Source: an uncultured Lachnospiraceae bacterium (GTDB lineage Bacteria > Bacillota > Clostridia > Lachnospirales > Lachnospiraceae). Taken from it: DNA of 64,000 bases. Positions within the stretch are counted from its first letter, which is position 1. Every line of letters begins with the position of its first letter. Of this stretch, positions 8,742 through 17,061 are shown one piece after another. The position numbers and the translations under genes are program-made. The notes beneath the pieces are model-generated. The model saw only the letters and a list, made by a program, of their open reading frames with translations, did not search any database and was not told the DNA's origin. The stretch is taken from NCBI GenBank assembly GCA_947245585.1, contig CAMXPV010000014.1:1-64000 (forward strand), given 5' to 3'.

Positions 8742-8879
8742 GCTGTCCTCCATGTGAAACTTGCAGATTTCTTTGTCTGCGGCAGTGATTGTCTATTTGC
8801 TTTGCACTATTATAGTTTACCACATGCACCATATTCAGGACATAAAAAAGATTTCAGAAAAGTTTTTTCTTAAAAATAG

Positions 8880-8908
8880 TAGACAAGAATTTCATTTCAA
8901 CTTATAAT
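8880..8908 (+). promoter_or_regulatory. Promoter of tRNA-Ser and SRP RNA
   Basis: TAGACA (8880-8885), 17-nt spacer, perfect TATAAT (8903-8908). The start near 8915 is only about 5 nt before the tRNA. It is the only promoter visible for the tRNA, the SRP RNA and the radical SAM gene that follow. Confidence 0.85.
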
Positions 8909-8919
8909 CTAATTCGTAT

Positions 8920-9005
8920 GGAGACGTATCGAAGTGGTCATAACGGGGCGCACTCGAAATGCGTTAGCCCTCCGGGGCTCGAGGGTTCGAATCCCTCCGT
9001 CTCCG
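8920..9005 (+). tRNA. tRNA-Ser (anticodon CGA)
   Basis: An 86-nt class II tRNA. The acceptor stem pairs GGAGACG (8920-8926) with CGTCTCC (8998-9004), the discriminator is G9005. The anticodon CGA is at 8955-8957 inside the loop CTCGAAA. A long variable arm (GCCCTCCGGGGC) and the GGTTCGAATCC T-loop are clear. CCA is not encoded. The SRP RNA starts 4 nt later, so the 3' end must be made by processing. Confidence 0.97.
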
Positions 9006-9009
9006 CTTA

Positions 9010-9271
9010 CCGTGCAGCCGGGGCGTTAGCGGTGCCTTGTACCCACAATCCGCTCCAGTGGGGGTGATGCTTTATCGAGGGCCCGCGCCTGCGTAGCTGC
9101 CCTTTATAAGTGGCGTTGAAGTTTGGGTCTTGCGCAATGAGAATCCATGAACCGTGTCAGGGTGGGAACACAGCAGCACTAAGTGGAACCTTTCATGTGC
9201 CGCGAGGGTGCCTGGCGGAGTTAACTGTAAAGGTAACGGACATGGGTTAGGGTTCGACGTAAGGCGCACGG
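9010..9271 (+). ncRNA. ffs: Signal recognition particle RNA (large, Alu-containing)
   Basis: About 262 nt, of the 6S/scRNA type with an Alu domain found in Bacilli and Clostridia. The ends pair (CCGTGC at 9010-9015 with GCACGG at 9266-9271). The S-domain core is conserved: GTGTCAGG, then a GTG-GGAA-CAC hairpin with the GGAA tetraloop, then AGCAGCACTAAG, the Ffh-binding site. The tail GGGTTAGGGTTCG near 9244 is also usual. A run of five Ts follows at 9272-9276. It directs Ffh and co-translational membrane targeting. Confidence 0.95.
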
Positions 9272-9296
9272 TTTTTATTTTTGGAGTTATGAACAA

Positions 9297-10232
9297 ATGG
9301 CAAATCATACGATCTGTGAAAACGGTATCTGGCCGGAACTATCAAACTGTACCCTTTGTCCAAGAGAATGTCATGTGAATAGAAATGCCGGTGAGATGGG
9401 TTATTGTGGACAAACTGCGGCTCTTATGGCCGCCAGGGCCGCCCTCCACTTCTGGGAAGAGCCCTGCCTGTCCGGCACGAACGGTTCCGGCGCTGTTTTT
9501 TTCAGCGGCTGTAATCTGGGCTGCGTTTATTGCCAAAATCACGAAATTGCCCATGGTCTTTCCGGCCGTGGCCTGACAGTGTCCCGTCTTTCCGATATCT
9601 TTCTGGAATTGCAGGGAAAGGGCGCCCATAACATAAATCTGGTCACCCCCACTCATTTTGTACCCCAAATCGTTACCGCACTGGAAACAGCAAAAAAACA
9701 GGGACTTTCCGTCCCCATAATCTATAATACTTCCGCATACGAAAAAATAGAAACATTAAAAAGACTGGACGGACTTGTGGACATTTACCTGCCCGACCTG
9801 AAATATTTCGACAGCACACTGAGCAGACATTATTCCCACGCCGCCGATTATTTTGAAAAGGCCGCTGCCGCCATCGCCGAGATGGTTCGTCAAGTTGGCG
9901 CGCCTGTCTTTGTTGACGGCGAAAACTCCCTTATGAAAAAAGGGGTTATCGTCCGCCATCTTCTTTTACCCGGCTGCAAAAAGGATGCCCGGCACATTCT
10001 GCGGTATCTCCATGACACGTACAAAAACGACATTTATGTCAGTATTATGAACCAGTACACGCCGCTTTTGCATGTAGAAAGCATTCCCGAACTTAACCGC
10101 AAAATTTCTGCTCAGGAATATGAGAAAATAGTTGACTATGCCATTTCCATCGGCATCGAAAACGGTTTTATCCAAGAGGGCGAAACCGCCTCGGAAAGTT
10201 TTGTTCCGGCCTTCGACTGCGAGGGAATTTAG
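9297..10232 (+). CDS. PflX-like radical SAM protein
   Basis: A 311-residue iron-sulfur enzyme of the PflX group (COG1313, often labelled putative pyruvate formate-lyase activating enzyme). The radical SAM cluster motif C-NLG-C-VY-C is at about residues 73-80 in GCNLGCVYCQNHEIAHG, preceded by a Cys-rich N-terminus (NCTLCPRECHVNR, then MGYCG) that may hold another metal site. Downstream are the TIM-barrel pieces NLVTPTHFVPQI, VDIYLPDLKYF and LLLPGCKKDARHIL. Its substrate is unknown. The ATG is 25 nt past the end of the SRP RNA and its GGAG (9283-9286) lies just beyond the T-run, so it must rely on read-through from the RNA promoter. It ends tail-to-tail, with no gap, against the DUF6128 gene. 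Confidence 0.88.
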   Translation: MANHTICENGIWPELSNCTLCPRECHVNRNAGEMGYCGQTAALMAARAALHFWEEPCLSGTNGSGAVFFSGCNLGCVYCQNHEIAHGLSGRGLTVSRLSDIFLELQGKGAHNINLVTPTHFVPQIVTALETAKKQGLSVPIIYNTSAYEKIETLKRLDGLVDIYLPDLKYFDSTLSRHYSHAADYFEKAAAAIAEMVRQVGAPVFVDGENSLMKKGVIVRHLLLPGCKKDARHILRYLHDTYKNDIYVSIMNQYTPLLHVESIPELNRKISAQEYEKIVDYAISIGIENGFIQEGETASESFVPAFDCEGI

Positions 10233-11147
10233 TTATAGTTCCACCCGTCTCAGATAATAGCCAAACTCTCCCGCTTTCGGTTCACCGCCTGCGCACTCAA
10301 ACGCCTCAAACCCAAACATCAGCGCCACCATCTTCTCTCTTTCATAAAAGACACCGGGAACTCCCAGATAATAAGTTTCCTTTTCTTTGCCCAAAATCAC
10401 ATGCCGGTAATTGTAAAATCCATGTAAAAGAAAACTGTTATTTACCAGATGCTGATATTTAGAAGACAGGATCAAAAAATCCCGGGGCTCCAGTTTCACA
10501 TAAACTCTCTCGTCCCCGTAAGGATGTATACGGTCGTAGGTGTCAAGAATCTGCTCCCACTTATCCTCCTTCAAGCCTTCCATTGGCGGCAGGGACATAG
10601 AGGGCTGAACCTTTTGCATTTCCTGAACTGTCGTCTCCTGCGCCGTAACGGTTTCCTGCTGCCGCGATCTCTCCACAGCGATATACTCAACCTGCCGGTT
10701 TTGACGCTTAGGTTCCTCTTCCTCTTTTACCTCCTGAACAGAAACGGCCTGATCATCTTCCTGTCTTTCTGTTTCAGCGTTCTTTTCCTTCTCCAAAGAC
10801 GCTGCTTCCTTCGCCTTTTCCGGACGATCCTCCGCCGTCTTGCTTGTTCCTTCAATCAGATAACCGCCCGGCAGGAGAATCTGCAGCCTGACCCGTTCCA
10901 ACGAGTCCTCCTCCTTCTTTTCCCATTTACCGCTGCCTTCCCGCACCGCAATCCCATCGGTCTCTTTCCAGTCCGTTCCACTATAATAGCGCACTGGAAA
11001 TTTACCGCTTATGGACCGGGGCGCATTCTTTACGGTAAGGTCCAGGTTTCCCTCTTTTCCCCTTTTTTCCACTTTGAGAAATCCGGCGTTCCCCAACCGG
11101 TTCCCGTCTTTATACAAGCTCATATAAATGATTTCTTTTTGATACAT
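10233..11147 (-). CDS. DUF6128 domain protein
   Basis: A 304-residue protein with no signal peptide or membrane segment. The N-terminal about 105 residues form a beta-rich unit (YMSLYKDGNRLGNAGFLKVE, SGKFPVRYYSG, LPGGYLIEGTSKT). A charged Glu/Gln/Lys-rich low-complexity stretch (about 108-185) follows, then a C-terminal domain (about 195-304) containing ILDTYDRIHPYGDE, FLILSSKYQHLVNNSFLLHGFYNYRH and YLGVPGVFYEREKMVALMFGFEAFE. That C-terminal part matches the Lachnospiraceae DUF6128 family, whose function is unknown; the PGVFYE and GFxxF wording is reminiscent of reported spore- or envelope-related proteins but I would not assign it. The ATG at 11147 has only a weak ribosome site (GAAAGG at a long distance). 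Confidence 0.7.
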   Translation of the reverse strand: MYQKEIIYMSLYKDGNRLGNAGFLKVEKRGKEGNLDLTVKNAPRSISGKFPVRYYSGTDWKETDGIAVREGSGKWEKKEEDSLERVRLQILLPGGYLIEGTSKTAEDRPEKAKEAASLEKEKNAETERQEDDQAVSVQEVKEEEEPKRQNRQVEYIAVERSRQQETVTAQETTVQEMQKVQPSMSLPPMEGLKEDKWEQILDTYDRIHPYGDERVYVKLEPRDFLILSSKYQHLVNNSFLLHGFYNYRHVILGKEKETYYLGVPGVFYEREKMVALMFGFEAFECAGGEPKAGEFGYYLRRVEL

Positions 11148-11223
11148 AGCCGCACCACGCCTTTCTATCTATCTATATGCGCGCTTAGCGGGAAATATGT
11201 ATAACTTTTCTGGAATCCTTGCA

Positions 11224-11260
11224 CAAAAAAAGACCTCGGAACGCTTCCCATTCCGAGGCC
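11224..11260 (-). terminator. Intrinsic terminator after the CdaR gene
   Basis: Minus-strand stem CCTCGGAA / TTCCGAGG closed by about nine bases and followed by a run of seven Ts. Confidence 0.9.
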
Positions 11261-11271
11261 CATTCTGTCCC

Positions 11272-12360
11272 CTAATAATCTAACGAGTCCAGATACCGCA
11301 TATAATTGACCACCATAAGGGCAATCTTAAAGGTCAGCGCATCGTCAAAAACTCGAATATCCAATCCCGTGCTCTTCTGCAATTTTTCTATCCGGTATAC
11401 CAACGTATTCCGGTGTACAAAGAGCTGTCTCGATGTCTCAGACACGTTAAGATTATTTTCAAAAAACTTATTGATTGTTGTCAGTGTTTCGTCATCCAAT
11501 TCTGCAGGCACATTCGATCCGAAAATCTCGTCAATGAATATCCTGCACAAATTAATCGGAAGCTGATAAATCAATCTGCCGATACCCAGGGTGTTATACG
11601 CAGAAACCTTCTTCTCCGCATAAAATATCTTTCCCACATCAAGAGCCATCTTGGCCTCCTTGTAGGATTTTGACACTTCCTTAAGCTCCTCCACAATTGT
11701 TCCATAGGCCACGCGCACATTAAGCATTGCTTCCGTGTTCATCATATCCACAATCGTATCGGCAATCTGTTCCAATCTTTCATAGCTGTCCTCAACCGCA
11801 AGCGCTTTAATCAAGATCACGTTGCTCTCATCAACCGCCGTAATATAATCCCCAACCTGCGAACTGAACATACCGTTCAAAAGTTCCATCGCCGTGCCGT
11901 CTTTTTCTTTGTCCGTCTCAATCAGAAATACCGCGCGGGGCACAACGGCCTCAATATGCAGCTTCTTTGCGCGGTTATAAATATCCACTAGAAGCATGTT
12001 ATCCAACAAAAGATTCTGGAAAAAATTATTGCGGTCGTAGCGCTCCTTGTAGGCAATGATTAGATGTTGCAGTTGACTGACCGCAATCCTGCCGATCATA
12101 TAAGTATCTTCACTGCCACCTTTCGCATCCAATACAAAGAGCACTGCCTCTTCATCTAAAACCTTAAGCAGATGATGCTGACCGATCACCTGACTGTCAG
12201 CGGGAGATTCCACAAAGCCCGAAATCAGTGTTGGGGAAATGTCGCCCGTCTCAAAGGTTGCCGCAATCTCCTTCCCCTCTGAACCCCATACGGCGAGATC
12301 AACCTTGGAAATTGCACCGAGTTCCTCTATGCTGTTTTTGATAATTTGGCTTGAAATCAT
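11272..12360 (-). CDS. CdaR/PucR-family transcriptional regulator
   Basis: A 362-residue regulator. The N-terminal about 125 residues resemble the sugar-diacid recognition domain of CdaR (MISSQIIKNSIEELG, SPADSQVIGQHHLLKVL, IGRIAVSQLQHLI). The middle holds a degenerate GGDEF-like/PucR domain, and the C-terminus carries the PucR-type helix-turn-helix (INKFFENNLNVSETSRQLFVHRNTLVYRIEKLQKSTGLD, about 300-338). Such proteins usually activate genes for diacid or purine use. Its neighbour upstream is the sugar ABC ATPase gene, with a terminator between them, so they are separate units. No target operon for a sugar diacid is visible nearby, so the ligand is unknown. Confidence 0.85.
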   Translation of the reverse strand: MISSQIIKNSIEELGAISKVDLAVWGSEGKEIAATFETGDISPTLISGFVESPADSQVIGQHHLLKVLDEEAVLFVLDAKGGSEDTYMIGRIAVSQLQHLIIAYKERYDRNNFFQNLLLDNMLLVDIYNRAKKLHIEAVVPRAVFLIETDKEKDGTAMELLNGMFSSQVGDYITAVDESNVILIKALAVEDSYERLEQIADTIVDMMNTEAMLNVRVAYGTIVEELKEVSKSYKEAKMALDVGKIFYAEKKVSAYNTLGIGRLIYQLPINLCRIFIDEIFGSNVPAELDDETLTTINKFFENNLNVSETSRQLFVHRNTLVYRIEKLQKSTGLDIRVFDDALTFKIALMVVNYMRYLDSLDY

Positions 12361-12400
12361 ATTGTATCCTCACATTCATACTTGCAAGTCCGCACCTACT

Positions 12401-12429
12401 AAAAAGGAGGGATGCGTAGGCATCCCTCC
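12401..12429 (-). terminator. Intrinsic terminator after the sugar ABC ATPase
   Basis: Perfect 10-bp minus-strand stem GGAGGGATGC / GCATCCCTCC with a 4-nt loop, followed by TTTTTT. Confidence 0.92.
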
Positions 12430-12445
12430 CCTAAAATCATTTTTC

Positions 12446-13555
12446 CTAGTTAGTGATGGTCTGCTCTGTCTCTTTGTCGAATACGTGAATCTTCTCAACA
12501 TCGAAAGCAAACTTAACTGTGTCACCAGGTCTTGCAGTTGTACGGGAATCCACTCTCGCGGTAATCGGGAACTCAGCAAGATCAAAGTATAAGTAAACCT
12601 CTGCGCCAAGCAGTTCGTAAACCTTGATGGTAGACTCGAATACGCACTTAGCAGTCTCAATGAACATCTCGGAATCATATACATCCTCAGGACGGATACC
12701 GAATGTTACGGTCTTTCCTGCATAGCCGCCGTCGATCAGCTTCTTAGCCTTAGCCGGAGGAAGCGGAATGGTCTGGCCTGCTACTTTCAGGCTTGCGCTA
12801 TCGCCATTTGCCTCAACAACAGCATCGAGGAAGTTCATCTGCGGGGATCCCATGAACCCTGCTACGAACAGGTTCTGAGGCTTCTGATATAAGTTCTGAG
12901 GGGTATCAACCTGCTGTACCACGCCGTCCTTCATAACAACGATTCTGGTACCAAGGGTCATAGCCTCTGTCTGGTCATGTGTTACATAGATGATGGTGGT
13001 GCCCAGTCTCTGGTGCAGCTTGGAAATCTCAACACGCATCTGTACACGAAGTTTTGCATCCAAGTTAGACAGCGGCTCATCCATCAGGAATACCTTAGGG
13101 TTACGAACGATTGCACGACCCATAGCCACACGCTGTCTCTGACCACCGGAAAGAGCCTTCGGCTTACGATCAAGAAGAGCTGTCAGATCAAGGATCTTCG
13201 CTGCCTCTTTTACCATCTTATCGATCTCATCCTTCGGAACCTTTCTCAGCTTAAGGCCGAATGCCATGTTATCATACACAGACATATGCGGGTACAGAGC
13301 GTAGTTCTGGAATACCATTGCGATATCTCTGTCCTTAGGCTCTACGTCGTTCACTACCCTGTCACCGATCTTCAACTCACCGGAGGAAATATCCTCCAGA
13401 CCTGCGATCATACGAAGAGTGGTAGACTTACCACAACCTGAAGGTCCTACGAAAATGATGAACTCCTGATCTGCAATCTCAAGATTGAAATCTTTTACAG
13501 CCTCAAAGCCGTTAGGATATACCTTGCAGACATTTTTTAAAGATAAACTTGCCAT
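12446..13555 (-). CDS. MsmX/UgpC-type sugar ABC transporter ATPase
   Basis: A 369-residue cytoplasmic ATPase that powers CUT1-family sugar importers. It has Walker [14 protein letters not shown] (about 37-49), the Q-loop [11 protein letters not shown], the signature [14 protein letters not shown] (about 134), Walker [17 protein letters not shown], the switch His in [11 protein letters not shown], and a C-terminal TOBE/regulatory region (about 240-369). It is monocistronic. In Firmicutes MsmX-type ATPases serve many importers that lack their own ATPase; the importer at 17062-20550 in this window is one such system. CAGGAGG precedes the ATG. The leader upstream carries a perfect inverted repeat (13598-13622). 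Confidence 0.94.
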   Translation of the reverse strand: MASLSLKNVCKVYPNGFEAVKDFNLEIADQEFIIFVGPSGCGKSTTLRMIAGLEDISSGELKIGDRVVNDVEPKDRDIAMVFQNYALYPHMSVYDNMAFGLKLRKVPKDEIDKMVKEAAKILDLTALLDRKPKALSGGQRQRVAMGRAIVRNPKVFLMDEPLSNLDAKLRVQMRVEISKLHQRLGTTIIYVTHDQTEAMTLGTRIVVMKDGVVQQVDTPQNLYQKPQNLFVAGFMGSPQMNFLDAVVEANGDSASLKVAGQTIPLPPAKAKKLIDGGYAGKTVTFGIRPEDVYDSEMFIETAKCVFESTIKVYELLGAEVYLYFDLAEFPITARVDSRTTARPGDTVKFAFDVEKIHVFDKETEQTITN

Positions 13556-13597
13556 GATTGGTTTGCCTCCTGAATTTAATATTTTTGTTTTCTCTTT

Positions 13598-13622
13598 GTC
13601 TGAGAGTAAGCCTATCTCAGAC
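13598..13622 (-). promoter_or_regulatory. Inverted repeat in the ABC ATPase leader
   Basis: GTCTGAGA (13598-13605) and TCTCAGAC (13615-13622) form a perfect 8-bp inverted repeat with a 9-nt centre. It lies about 45 nt upstream of the ATG and just downstream of a TATACT -10-like hexamer, so it is either an operator or a leader hairpin. Confidence 0.5.
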
Positions 13623-13797
13623 CTTTAATCTGTAACTTAGTATAACGGACTTTTTCTTCCTTTACCATACCACTATTCCACAAAGATTTCGTTCCCGATT
13701 GTAAAAATTGCTTACTTTATTCAATATTTTTATTTTCGCCTGACAAATTGCCTAAGATTGTACCGCTTTCCTGTGCACTTTAACCAAACGGAATTTT

Positions 13798-14013
13798 TTA
13801 TGCGGTTCTGCACCCTTTTACTTCATATCCCGCCTCAGTCACCGCCCCTGCAAGCGTTTCATCTGCAATTTCTTCCTTCATCGTCACACTTGCCGTCTTG
13901 TTCTCCAGACTGACTTCCACATCTGTCACACCGGCAATACCCTCCAACGCTTTCTGTACGTGCGCCTGGCATTTTGCGCACATCATCCCTTCCACATCCA
14001 ATACTTTCACCAT
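13798..14013 (-). CDS. Probable internal in-frame CopZ-like chaperone
   Basis: The last 71 codons of copA form a complete HMA copper-chaperone domain beginning with ATG at 14013. AAAGGAG (14023-14029) stands 9 nt before that ATG, in the midst of the copA linker codons for Lys-Glu-Arg-Lys-Glu-Asn-Glu-Glu. The domain has the CxxC metal site in GMMCAKC and ends at the copA stop. A separate product would be a soluble copper donor, comparable in role to CopZ of Firmicutes and to the short CopA product of E. coli, which is made by frameshifting. Internal initiation here is inferred from the ribosome site only. Confidence 0.55.
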   Translation of the reverse strand: MVKVLDVEGMMCAKCQAHVQKALEGIAGVTDVEVSLENKTASVTMKEEIADETLAGAVTEAGYEVKGCRTA

Positions 14014-16359
14014 TTCTTCGTTCTCCTTTCTCTCTTCTTTCTCCTTTATTTTTATAAAGCCGTCCAGTTCCGGCATGGGAACCTCTTTCACTCTCTTATC
14101 TTTGGCCGTGCTCCTCGTAGAAAAGAAATTCAGTCTAAGCGCGTTGGTGACCACGCAAAAACTGGATAGGCTCATCGCCGCCGCCGCAATCATAGGATTC
14201 AGGGAAAGACCGGTCAGCGGAACCAAAATGCCCGCAGCCACAGGAATGCCGATACAGTTATAAAAAAATGCCCAAAAAAGATTTTCATGGATATTTTTGA
14301 GTACCTGTCTGGAAAGTCTGACAGCTGCAGACACATCCGTCAATTTTGATTTTACCAAAACAATGTCCGCTGCGTCCAGCGCCACATCCGCTCCTGCCCC
14401 TATGGCAATTCCCACATCCGCGCTCGTAAGCGCGGGGGCATCGTTGATCCCGTCACCCACCATCGCCACTCTTCCGTGCTCCGCAAGTTTCCTGATTACA
14501 GCCTCCTTATCGCCCGGCAGCACATCCGCCACCACGGCATCAATTCCCACCTGCGCGCGGACCGCCTCTGCGGTGCGGCGGTTATCCCCCGTCAGCATAA
14601 CCACATGAATGCCCATATTTTTAATCTCATTTACTGCCTGCGCGCTGTCCGGCTTCGCCACGTCAGCCACTGCAATCATGCCAAGAAGAGCGCCGCCTTT
14701 TGCAAAATAAAGGGGTGTCTTCCCCTCACCGGCCATCTCTTCTCCCAGGCTGAAAAACTTCTCCTGCATCAATTTCCGATCTTGTAAGAGAGCTGCCTTT
14801 CCTCCCACCGCCTGCAGACCTTTCAGCTCACCTTCCACTCCCCAACCGGGAAGCGCCTTGAAATCCGCCGTCTCTAACAAAGCAATCTGATCTTCTTCGG
14901 CTCTTTCACAAATAGCCCGGGCCAGAGGATGCTCGCTTTTTTTCTCCAAAGATGCCGCCACCTGCAAAAGTTCCGCCTCCGAAGTGCTGTCAGCGGGACA
15001 GATATCCGTCACACGGGGTTTTCCTTCCGTCACGGTTCCGGTCTTATCCAAAACCAAAAAATTCACCCGTCCTGCCTGCTCAAGCGCCGTCGCATTTTTA
15101 AACAGGATCCCCTGCCCCGCTCCAACGCCGTTGCCCACCATAATGGCCACGGGCGTGGCTAGCCCCAACGAACAGGGACAGCTAATCACCAACACGCTGA
15201 TTGCATAGGAGAGGGCTTTTCCGATACCCGCCCCCGCTAACAGCCAGACCGCTCCCGTAAGCAGGGCGAGGGTAATCACCACCGGGACGAACACGCCGGA
15301 TACGCGGTCCGCGATCTGCGCTATAGGCGCCTTCGTCGCCACCGCGTTTTCCACCATATCAATGATCTGGCGCAGTGTCGTGTCCCCACCCACGCGGGTT
15401 GCCAGACAGGTAAGCGCCCCATTCTGGTTCAAAGTTGCAGCGCTTACTCTGTCTCCCGCGCTTTTATCTACAGGAAGGCTCTCCCCCGTCAGGGCCGACT
15501 CATCCACCGCGCTCTCTCCATCCACCACTTCCCCGTCCACGGGAATGCTCTCGCCCGGCTTCACCACAAAGAGATCGCCTACCGCAACCTCCTCCGCGTC
15601 TATCGTCACCTCCGCGCCGTTACGAATCACATGGGCCGTTTTGGGTGCCAAATCCATCAGACTTTTGACGGCATTCGTCGTCTTGCCCTTGCTGTAAGCC
15701 TCCAACATCTTACCCACCGTGATCAGCGTAAGAATCATAGCCGCCGATTCAAAATACATGTCGTGCAGATTATGTCTGACCATTTCCAGATTCTCCACGC
15801 CATATGCACCGCCCATGCGAAACATCACCGCCGCGCTGTACACAAATGCCGCCGTACTTCCAAGCGCCACCAGGGTATCCATATTGGGTGCCCGGTGAAG
15901 CAGCCCCGTAAAACCGCTGATAAAAAATTTCTGGTTTATCACCATCACAAAGCCTGTCAGCAAAAGCTGATACAGAGCAATCGCCCAGGGATTTTCCGCA
16001 AAGGCCTTCGGCACGGGCCACCCCCACATTAAATGCCCCATGGACACATACATTAACGGCAGCAAGAGGCACACCGATGCGATTAATCTGCGCCGAAGCT
16101 TCGGTGTCTCATGATCGACAAAGGGCTCCTCCTGACTCACTTTCTCCGCTCTGGCAGGAGCCGCTCCATATCCCGCTTCCGTCACAGCCTTACAGATCGC
16201 ATCCGCCGTAGCGTCGTCCCCGTAAGTCACCATCATATTATTCATAAGTAAATTTACGCTGACCGTGTCAACGCCTGCAACACCGTGCACCGCCTTCTCC
16301 ACATGGGCGCTGCAGGCCGCGCAGGTCATACCTGTCACATTAAACTTTTCTGTCTTCAT
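13798..16359 (-). CDS. copA: Copper-exporting P-type ATPase with C-terminal CopZ domain
   Basis: An 853-residue P1B-type ATPase that pumps Cu(I) out of the cytoplasm. Parts in order: N-terminal HMA domain with [11 protein letters not shown] (about 10-20); membrane helices; the A-domain TGES motif; the metal-translocation motif [11 protein letters not shown]; the phosphorylation site DKTGTVTEG; the HP motif EHPLARA; and the hinge [14 protein letters not shown]. After the last helices a charged linker leads to a second HMA domain at the very C-terminus (about 783-853) with [11 protein letters not shown]. Most CopA proteins have HMA domains only at the N-terminus. An AAAGGAG followed after 9 nt by ATG lies in frame at the start of this domain, suggesting a free chaperone is also made. 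It follows csoR by 54 nt. Confidence 0.96.
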   Translation of the reverse strand: MKTEKFNVTGMTCAACSAHVEKAVHGVAGVDTVSVNLLMNNMMVTYGDDATADAICKAVTEAGYGAAPARAEKVSQEEPFVDHETPKLRRRLIASVCLLLPLMYVSMGHLMWGWPVPKAFAENPWAIALYQLLLTGFVMVINQKFFISGFTGLLHRAPNMDTLVALGSTAAFVYSAAVMFRMGGAYGVENLEMVRHNLHDMYFESAAMILTLITVGKMLEAYSKGKTTNAVKSLMDLAPKTAHVIRNGAEVTIDAEEVAVGDLFVVKPGESIPVDGEVVDGESAVDESALTGESLPVDKSAGDRVSAATLNQNGALTCLATRVGGDTTLRQIIDMVENAVATKAPIAQIADRVSGVFVPVVITLALLTGAVWLLAGAGIGKALSYAISVLVISCPCSLGLATPVAIMVGNGVGAGQGILFKNATALEQAGRVNFLVLDKTGTVTEGKPRVTDICPADSTSEAELLQVAASLEKKSEHPLARAICERAEEDQIALLETADFKALPGWGVEGELKGLQAVGGKAALLQDRKLMQEKFFSLGEEMAGEGKTPLYFAKGGALLGMIAVADVAKPDSAQAVNEIKNMGIHVVMLTGDNRRTAEAVRAQVGIDAVVADVLPGDKEAVIRKLAEHGRVAMVGDGINDAPALTSADVGIAIGAGADVALDAADIVLVKSKLTDVSAAVRLSRQVLKNIHENLFWAFFYNCIGIPVAAGILVPLTGLSLNPMIAAAAMSLSSFCVVTNALRLNFFSTRSTAKDKRVKEVPMPELDGFIKIKEKEERKENEEMVKVLDVEGMMCAKCQAHVQKALEGIAGVTDVEVSLENKTASVTMKEEIADETLAGAVTEAGYEVKGCRTA

Positions 16360-16413
16360 ATTTGCCTCTCTATATTTTTACATATTCTCAGCCCGCCGGG
16401 TGCGCTAAGCAAA

Positions 16414-16794
16414 TTATTTTATTTTTTTCATCAACTCCACCGCCTCTGTCATGATCGCCGTGTTGCCCTGTTTTACCTGCTCCACTACACAGGTCTCCAT
16501 ATGCTCCTGCAAAATCTGATATCCAAGCCCCTGCAGAGCGCTCTCCACCGCGCCGATCTGAATCAGAATATCGCCGCAGTAACGATTGTCATCTATCATG
16601 TTCCGAATGCCGTTTAACTGGCCGATCATACGATTGATACGGCTGGTCAGCTTTTTCTGTTCCGCGGCATCACGTGGCGTATTTTTATGACGGCAGCAAG
16701 CGCACACGTCATCCGCCGCATCCTGCCCCATTTCCTCTGCCTGCCCTATCTCTTCTGGCTGGCGTACTTCTTCGTCTGTCTGTTCCCGTTTCAT
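16414..16794 (-). CDS. csoR: CsoR-type copper-sensing repressor
   Basis: A 126-residue all-helical repressor of the CsoR/FrmR family. The ATG at 16794 is preceded by AAGGAGG; longer readings run back into the promoter and start at a TTG that is the -35 box. The N-terminal about 40 residues are an acidic extension with CACCRHK. The family core has RINRMIGQLNGIRNMIDDNRYCGDIL and HMETCVV, giving the Cys...His-x3-Cys set that binds Cu(I) in CsoR. Copper binding releases it from DNA. It is the first gene of the csoR-copA operon, and a perfect palindrome overlaps its promoter, so it represses itself and copA. Confidence 0.93.
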   Translation of the reverse strand: MKREQTDEEVRQPEEIGQAEEMGQDAADDVCACCRHKNTPRDAAEQKKLTSRINRMIGQLNGIRNMIDDNRYCGDILIQIGAVESALQGLGYQILQEHMETCVVEQVKQGNTAIMTEAVELMKKIK

Positions 16795-16910
16795 ATGTGT
16801 ATTCCTCCTTGCAGGAAAACGATGACGATCTGTATAGTTTTCCCATGAATTCCAGTGAATATGAATTTCCCCTGTTATCTTCTCATAAATAATTGTTTTC
16901 CCATTTATAC

Positions 16911-16935
16911 TATACCCCTGTAGGGTATATGTCAA
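16911..16935 (-). promoter_or_regulatory. csoR-copA promoter with CsoR operator
   Basis: A perfect inverted repeat TATACCC-CTGTA-GGGTATA covers 16911-16929, the form typical of CsoR operators. On the minus strand TTGACA (16930-16935) adjoins it, and -10-like hexamers (TATAGT/TAGTAT) lie inside and just past it. The operator therefore occupies the spacer, and bound CsoR would block RNA polymerase. Confidence 0.88.
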
Positions 16936-16958
16936 GATATAACCGTAATTTACTTATA

Positions 16959-17000
16959 CGCATAAGCAGACTCCGCAAGTCTTCCTGCTCTGCTTATGCG
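16959..17000. repeat. 12-bp inverted repeat between csoR and the ABC genes
   Basis: CGCATAAGCAGA (16959-16970) and TCTGCTTATGCG (16989-17000) are perfect arms around an 18-nt loop that itself holds the short pair ACT...AGT. There is no flanking T-run on either strand, so it looks more like a processing or insulating hairpin than a terminator. It stands next to the terminator at 17004-17037. Confidence 0.5.
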
Positions 17001-17003
17001 CGT

Positions 17004-17037
17004 AAAAAGCCGGAGACAATTCCTTATCTCCGGCTTT
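17004..17037 (-). terminator. Intrinsic terminator after the sugar permease operon
   Basis: Minus-strand AAAGCCGGAGA / TCTCCGGCTTT stem around a 12-nt loop, followed by Ts. It ends the importer operon that starts at 20550. Confidence 0.9.
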
Positions 17038-17061
17038 ACGAACTTTTCCATATAACAATTT

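Noticed and set aside
16795-16935. Upstream extension of csoR starting at 16935
   Set aside because: It begins with TTG that is part of the TTGACA -35 box and spans the CsoR operator; the ATG at 16794 has AAGGAGG.
16959-17000. The 12-bp inverted repeat as a transposon end or attachment site
   Set aside because: There is no target duplication, no transposase or integrase nearby, and only one copy; a plain hairpin is simpler.
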